Of a DNA stretch of 64,000 nt, positions 60,519 to 64,000 are shown piece by piece; positions within the stretch are counted from its first letter, which is position 1; each line of letters starts with the position of its first letter. The position numbers and the translations under genes were made by a program. Origin of the DNA: Shewanella kaireitica (GTDB lineage: Bacteria > Pseudomonadota > Gammaproteobacteria > Enterobacterales > Shewanellaceae); the NCBI RefSeq assembly GCF_023284045.1, contig NZ_JAKIKQ010000002.1:434001-498000 (forward strand), written 5' to 3'. The notes under the pieces are model-generated. The model had not been told where the DNA came from and searched no databases. It worked only from the letters and a program-made list of their open reading frames with translations.

Positions 60519-60883
60519 AAACTCTACTCACATACAAAATGGTAGTTAACTAAGCTCTCAACTTAGTTAGCTGCCATTTTTTTTATTCTAGTCAGTCACC
60601 TGCAAAATAATATTACTGCTGTAACAGAATGCATTTCAAAATATTTCAAAGTGTGTACAGGCATTTCAGAGGAAACCTCTAAGCGAACAGCCGAACCTAG
60701 TTACATTCCCCTTAACAAAAGTATATGTACAAAATTAACCACCAATCAGCCTTAAGTATTAAGGACTTACCTCGCTTATAACAGTTTGATCTATTGTATA
60801 CAACAATATAGCATCGGCTTCGCCACAAGAAAGCAACAACATAATAACAACATAATAACACTATATTTATACAAGGATTGAAC
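60519..60883. other. Intergenic region upstream of the TonB receptor
   Basis: 365 bp. After the terminator it is AT-rich. An 11-bp unit (aacaacataat) repeats just over twice at 60835-60860, directly before the receptor start. No Fur box or riboswitch is visible. Confidence 0.5.
60538..60586 (+). terminator. Terminator of the S46 gene
   Basis: The stem ggtagttaactaag / cttagttagctgcc (two mismatches) with a seven-base loop and a run of eight T, about 20 bp past the stop. Confidence 0.85.
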
Positions 60884-63877
60884 ATGAAGACAGTGAATTT
60901 CAAACGTTCATTGTTGGCGGCGTCTATTTCGACACTACTAGCAATAAGCACTCCAGTATTAGCCAATAGCGCTACTGGTTCTATTTATGGTAAAGCCAGT
61001 GCAGGGGAGCAGATAACCTACCGTAATACTCAAACTGGTGTTAGCCGTACAATTACTATTGGCGATAATGGTCGATTTAACATTCAAAGCATTCAACCGG
61101 GTACATACAAAGTTACCGACTCTAGCGGACACGAAAGAGAAGTTAAGGTTAACCTTGGTACCGGTACGCTAGTTGACTTCAACGATATCGAAATTCTTTC
61201 AGTTACGGGCTCTCGTATTACTTCAATCGATACCTCAACAGCTGAATCTTCTTTTGTATTTACAGCAGAAGATATCGATAAGCTGCCAATGGGCCGTGAT
61301 TCTGTCTCTGTTGCACTATTAGCACCAGGTGCAATCCAAGGTGGTGGGGCATTCGACCGAAACCTCCCTTCATTCGGTGGAGCTTCTATCGCCGAGAATG
61401 GTTATTACATTGATGGTATGGATGTAACTAACCTACGTACCATGCTTGAGTATGCAACGTTACCACAAGATGCTATTGCACAAACAGAGGTTAAGGCTGG
61501 TGGTTACGGCGCTGAATACGGTCGTTCATTAGGTGGTATTATTAATGTAATCACCCGTTCAGGTTCAAATGATTTTGAATTTGGTGGCTCAGTTTATTAC
61601 ACACCAGAATCTTTACGTGGCTCAGAGAAAAATACTCAAGATTACTTAAATGATACAATTAGCGCCTACAATGCTGATGACACCTACGATACGTTATCGT
61701 ATAACGCATACGCTAGTGGAGCTATAGTTGAAGATAAGCTTTTCTTTTTCGCAAATGTCGAAGGACAGAAAAAAGAGCGCAACAACTATTCTAAAGATTC
61801 AAGTTACGAATATGAGATCACTAATCCAAACTACCTAGCAAAATTGAACTGGTTTATTACTGATGATCACTCAGTTCGTTTCACCCATATAAACAATGAA
61901 ACGGATTGGGATTATAAAAACTACAATAACCCAGATGACCCTGCCAATCCAGATAAGACATTGCAGTATACCGGTAGTCATGGCGATCTAACTTCTCAGT
62001 ACAGTTATAAAACTGGTGGCACGGTTAATATTTTTGCATATACCGGCTACATAACAGATAACATCAGCGTTAACGCAATGTACGGTGAATTAGAATCATT
62101 ATATGCCAAAATACCTAACTTACCTGGTGATGACTGTGCTTATGCATGGGATTCAACTGGTGGAGTTGGTTGGGGTGGAAGAACAGCTATTGGTTGCTGG
62201 AATGCACCAGTTCAATCAACAGTTGTAGATCAAGTTGACGATAAGGATGAAAGAACCAGCCTTAAATTAGATATCGATTGGGCTCTTGGTGATCACTTAA
62301 TTCGTTTGGGCTACAACAAAGAGGAATACAACTCCACATCTCCAGGTGTAAAGTACTCTGGCGATAACTATTATCGCTACGTGACGGCAGACACAAATGA
62401 AAATGGATGTAAAATCAACGGCGTTGACCTAGCTTGTGGCACAGAAACTCTACGCCACAGAACATATTTCACACAAACTGCTACCTTTAAAACTGAAAAT
62501 ACAGCCTTTTATTTAGAAGATAACTGGCAGTTCTCTGATGACTTATTGATATACGCAGGTGTGCGTGCAGAACAATTCTCTAACTACGCTGGTAACGGAG
62601 AAGTTTTTGTTGAGTCAGACACCCTAATAGCTCCTCGTTTAGGTTTTTCATGGGATGTTAACGGCGATTCATCAGCGAAGCTTTTTGGTACTTTAGGACG
62701 TAATTATATTCCAGTGGCGTCTAACACTAACATTCGCGCGACTCGTGAAGAATTATTCACCGAAAATTGGTATACCGCACCAGATGGCTGGAATGCTGAC
62801 GGTTCACCCGTTACCCAAGGACCTGAAATTGGAACTGGTATTTACGATAATCAGGTACCAAAACCTGACCGTATTGCTGACGTAAACCTAGAACCTATGC
62901 ACCAAGATGAATTAATTATCGGTTATCAACAATTTGTTAGTGATGATTGGAGCGTTAGCGCCAAAGTGACCGGTAAAATGATCCAAAGTGGCATGGATGA
63001 TTTCTGTGCGAACGATGGATTCACTCGCTGGGCTGCTGATAACGGCTATGATAACTTTGATCCGCATTCACTAGCTGGTTGTATATTAATTAATCCAGGT
63101 AAAGATATTACCATTGCAATGGACCTTAATAATGATGGCAACCTAACAAACACAACTACACCCAATTCATACCATAACCTACCAGAGTATGATCGTAAGT
63201 ATGCAGGATTGGAGCTAGTGTTAGATAAGCAGTTCAGCGATAGCTGGAAGATTAACATGTCTTACGTCTTATCTAGAACTTGGGGTAACGCAGAAGGTTA
63301 CGTTAACTCATCTTTAGCTCAAGAAGATGCTGGTGCAACGCAAGACTTTGACCACGCAAACTTCATGCATGGCGCTGATGGAGACCTACCTACAGATAGA
63401 AGACACCAGTTTAAGCTATATGGTGTTTATGAAGTTACTGACGAGCTATTCGTTTCAGCAAATGCATCACTAATGTCAGGTACACCATTAAGCTGTCAAG
63501 GTTTTGTAAGCCTTGACGGTATGGAAGAAGGCGACGGCTCTACAGCTTACGATGCACCAAACTTTAAGCGTTATGGCGCTTCAAGTTTCTATTGTAAGAA
63601 TGAAAATGGAGAGCAGCAGCTAACTTCACGTGGTGATGAAGGTCGTACAGATTGGGAGTTCAAACTTGATCTTGGTCTATCTTACTCACCAGCTTTCGCT
63701 GAAGGCTTAACAGTAAAAGCGACTGTGTTTAATGTGTTTAACACACAAGATCCTTATATTCTCGATCAACAAAAAGATCTTGACCAAGGTAGCGACACAA
63801 TTAACCCTGGCTACTTAAAGCCTATCGGTTATACAGCTCCACGTTCAGTGCAATTATCTGCACATTACAAATTCTAA
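60884..63877 (+). CDS. Oar-like TonB-dependent receptor with carboxypeptidase-regulatory domain
   Basis: Outer-membrane transporter of 997 residues driven by TonB. The signal peptide ends near residue 29 (PVLANSA). An N-terminal CarboxypepD_reg-like beta-sandwich (about 33-100, GRFNIQSIQPGTYKVTD) precedes the plug domain (GYYIDGMDVTN, GAEYGRSLGGIINVITRSG) and a 22-strand type barrel that ends in Phe (SAHYKF). The Oar-like family is associated with peptide or polymer uptake. The ATG at 60884 has AAGGA 6 bp upstream; a TTG six bases earlier is too close to that site. It follows the S46 peptidase on the same strand after a terminator. Confidence 0.88.
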   Translation: MKTVNFKRSLLAASISTLLAISTPVLANSATGSIYGKASAGEQITYRNTQTGVSRTITIGDNGRFNIQSIQPGTYKVTDSSGHEREVKVNLGTGTLVDFNDIEILSVTGSRITSIDTSTAESSFVFTAEDIDKLPMGRDSVSVALLAPGAIQGGGAFDRNLPSFGGASIAENGYYIDGMDVTNLRTMLEYATLPQDAIAQTEVKAGGYGAEYGRSLGGIINVITRSGSNDFEFGGSVYYTPESLRGSEKNTQDYLNDTISAYNADDTYDTLSYNAYASGAIVEDKLFFFANVEGQKKERNNYSKDSSYEYEITNPNYLAKLNWFITDDHSVRFTHINNETDWDYKNYNNPDDPANPDKTLQYTGSHGDLTSQYSYKTGGTVNIFAYTGYITDNISVNAMYGELESLYAKIPNLPGDDCAYAWDSTGGVGWGGRTAIGCWNAPVQSTVVDQVDDKDERTSLKLDIDWALGDHLIRLGYNKEEYNSTSPGVKYSGDNYYRYVTADTNENGCKINGVDLACGTETLRHRTYFTQTATFKTENTAFYLEDNWQFSDDLLIYAGVRAEQFSNYAGNGEVFVESDTLIAPRLGFSWDVNGDSSAKLFGTLGRNYIPVASNTNIRATREELFTENWYTAPDGWNADGSPVTQGPEIGTGIYDNQVPKPDRIADVNLEPMHQDELIIGYQQFVSDDWSVSAKVTGKMIQSGMDDFCANDGFTRWAADNGYDNFDPHSLAGCILINPGKDITIAMDLNNDGNLTNTTTPNSYHNLPEYDRKYAGLELVLDKQFSDSWKINMSYVLSRTWGNAEGYVNSSLAQEDAGATQDFDHANFMHGADGDLPTDRRHQFKLYGVYEVTDELFVSANASLMSGTPLSCQGFVSLDGMEEGDGSTAYDAPNFKRYGASSFYCKNENGEQQLTSRGDEGRTDWEFKLDLGLSYSPAFAEGLTVKATVFNVFNTQDPYILDQQKDLDQGSDTINPGYLKPIGYTAPRSVQLSAHYKF

Positions 63878-63892
63878 ATAAATTTGTGATTG

Positions 63893-63924
63893 AAAACGGC
63901 CACTTTTAGTGGCCGTTTTTTTGC
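63893..63924 (+). terminator. Terminator of the TonB receptor gene
   Basis: The stem aaaacggccac / gtggccgtttt with a five-base loop and a T-run, 15 bp past the stop. Confidence 0.88.
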
Positions 63925-64000
63925 TTATAATTAATGTACTGATACTCGATACGCAAATAATGGCCCAACAAGCTAATCACGTTTATCTTATAAGTATTTA

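Overview
The window is gamma-proteobacterial chromosome, almost certainly Shewanella. Evidence: the yheT-yheU-prkB, crp, argD/astA/astD and yheV-yheS neighbourhoods, a Tat-exported lipoprotein DMSO-reductase-like operon, and an OmcA/MtrC-type decaheme cytochrome. Base composition is AT-leaning and uniform. I saw no rRNA, tRNA, CRISPR array, prophage or transposase gene. Species cannot be fixed from this window.

Layout. 0-5.9 kb: MscK-type channel, glycerophosphodiesterase, a DUF3392 membrane protein, a D-2-hydroxyacid dehydrogenase, and bfd behind a Fur box. 5.9-13.9 kb: one long minus-strand run, nudF-yqiB-cpdA-yqiA-parE-(PQQ-type sugar dehydrogenase)-parC. 14.1-17.7 kb: tolC, then a GMC flavin dehydrogenase with its Tat-signal small subunit. 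17.9-23.2 kb: yheT-yheU, a hairpin MITE, prkB, a degenerate repeat array, a Sel1/TPR protein behind a Fur-like box, then crp and a PepSY-like secreted protein. 23.3-30.3 kb: a PhoPQ-like two-component pair and the arginine succinyltransferase genes (argD/astC, astA, astD) with a DUF1338 dioxygenase. 30.8-38 kb: HDOD protein, dbpA, a double thioredoxin-fold protein, yheV, yheS and a TIGR02444 protein. 38-43.5 kb: a second MITE, a beta-barrel protein, DUF2333, a PCuAC copper chaperone ending in six histidines, an enoyl-CoA hydratase, a small envelope-protein cluster with a 35-residue membrane microprotein, and dusA. 43.9-54.1 kb: the accessory respiratory block. 54.2-63.9 kb: a D15-type barrel, alr, dnaB, an S46 dipeptidyl peptidase and an Oar-like TonB-dependent receptor.

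The most interesting part is 44.6-54.1 kb. A dmsA-dmsB-dmsG-dmsH-like operon without dmsE or dmsF lies downstream of two overlapping paralogous LysR regulators. These diverge from a lipoprotein decaheme cytochrome with ten CXXCH motifs. The catalytic subunit is itself a predicted lipoprotein. I read this as a possible extracellular respiratory reductase for an unknown acceptor, sharing a MtrAB-type conduit encoded elsewhere; that is inference. Secondary points are the cpdA/crp pairing, two MITEs, an undescribed repeat array after prkB, and the small membrane-protein operon beside PspC.
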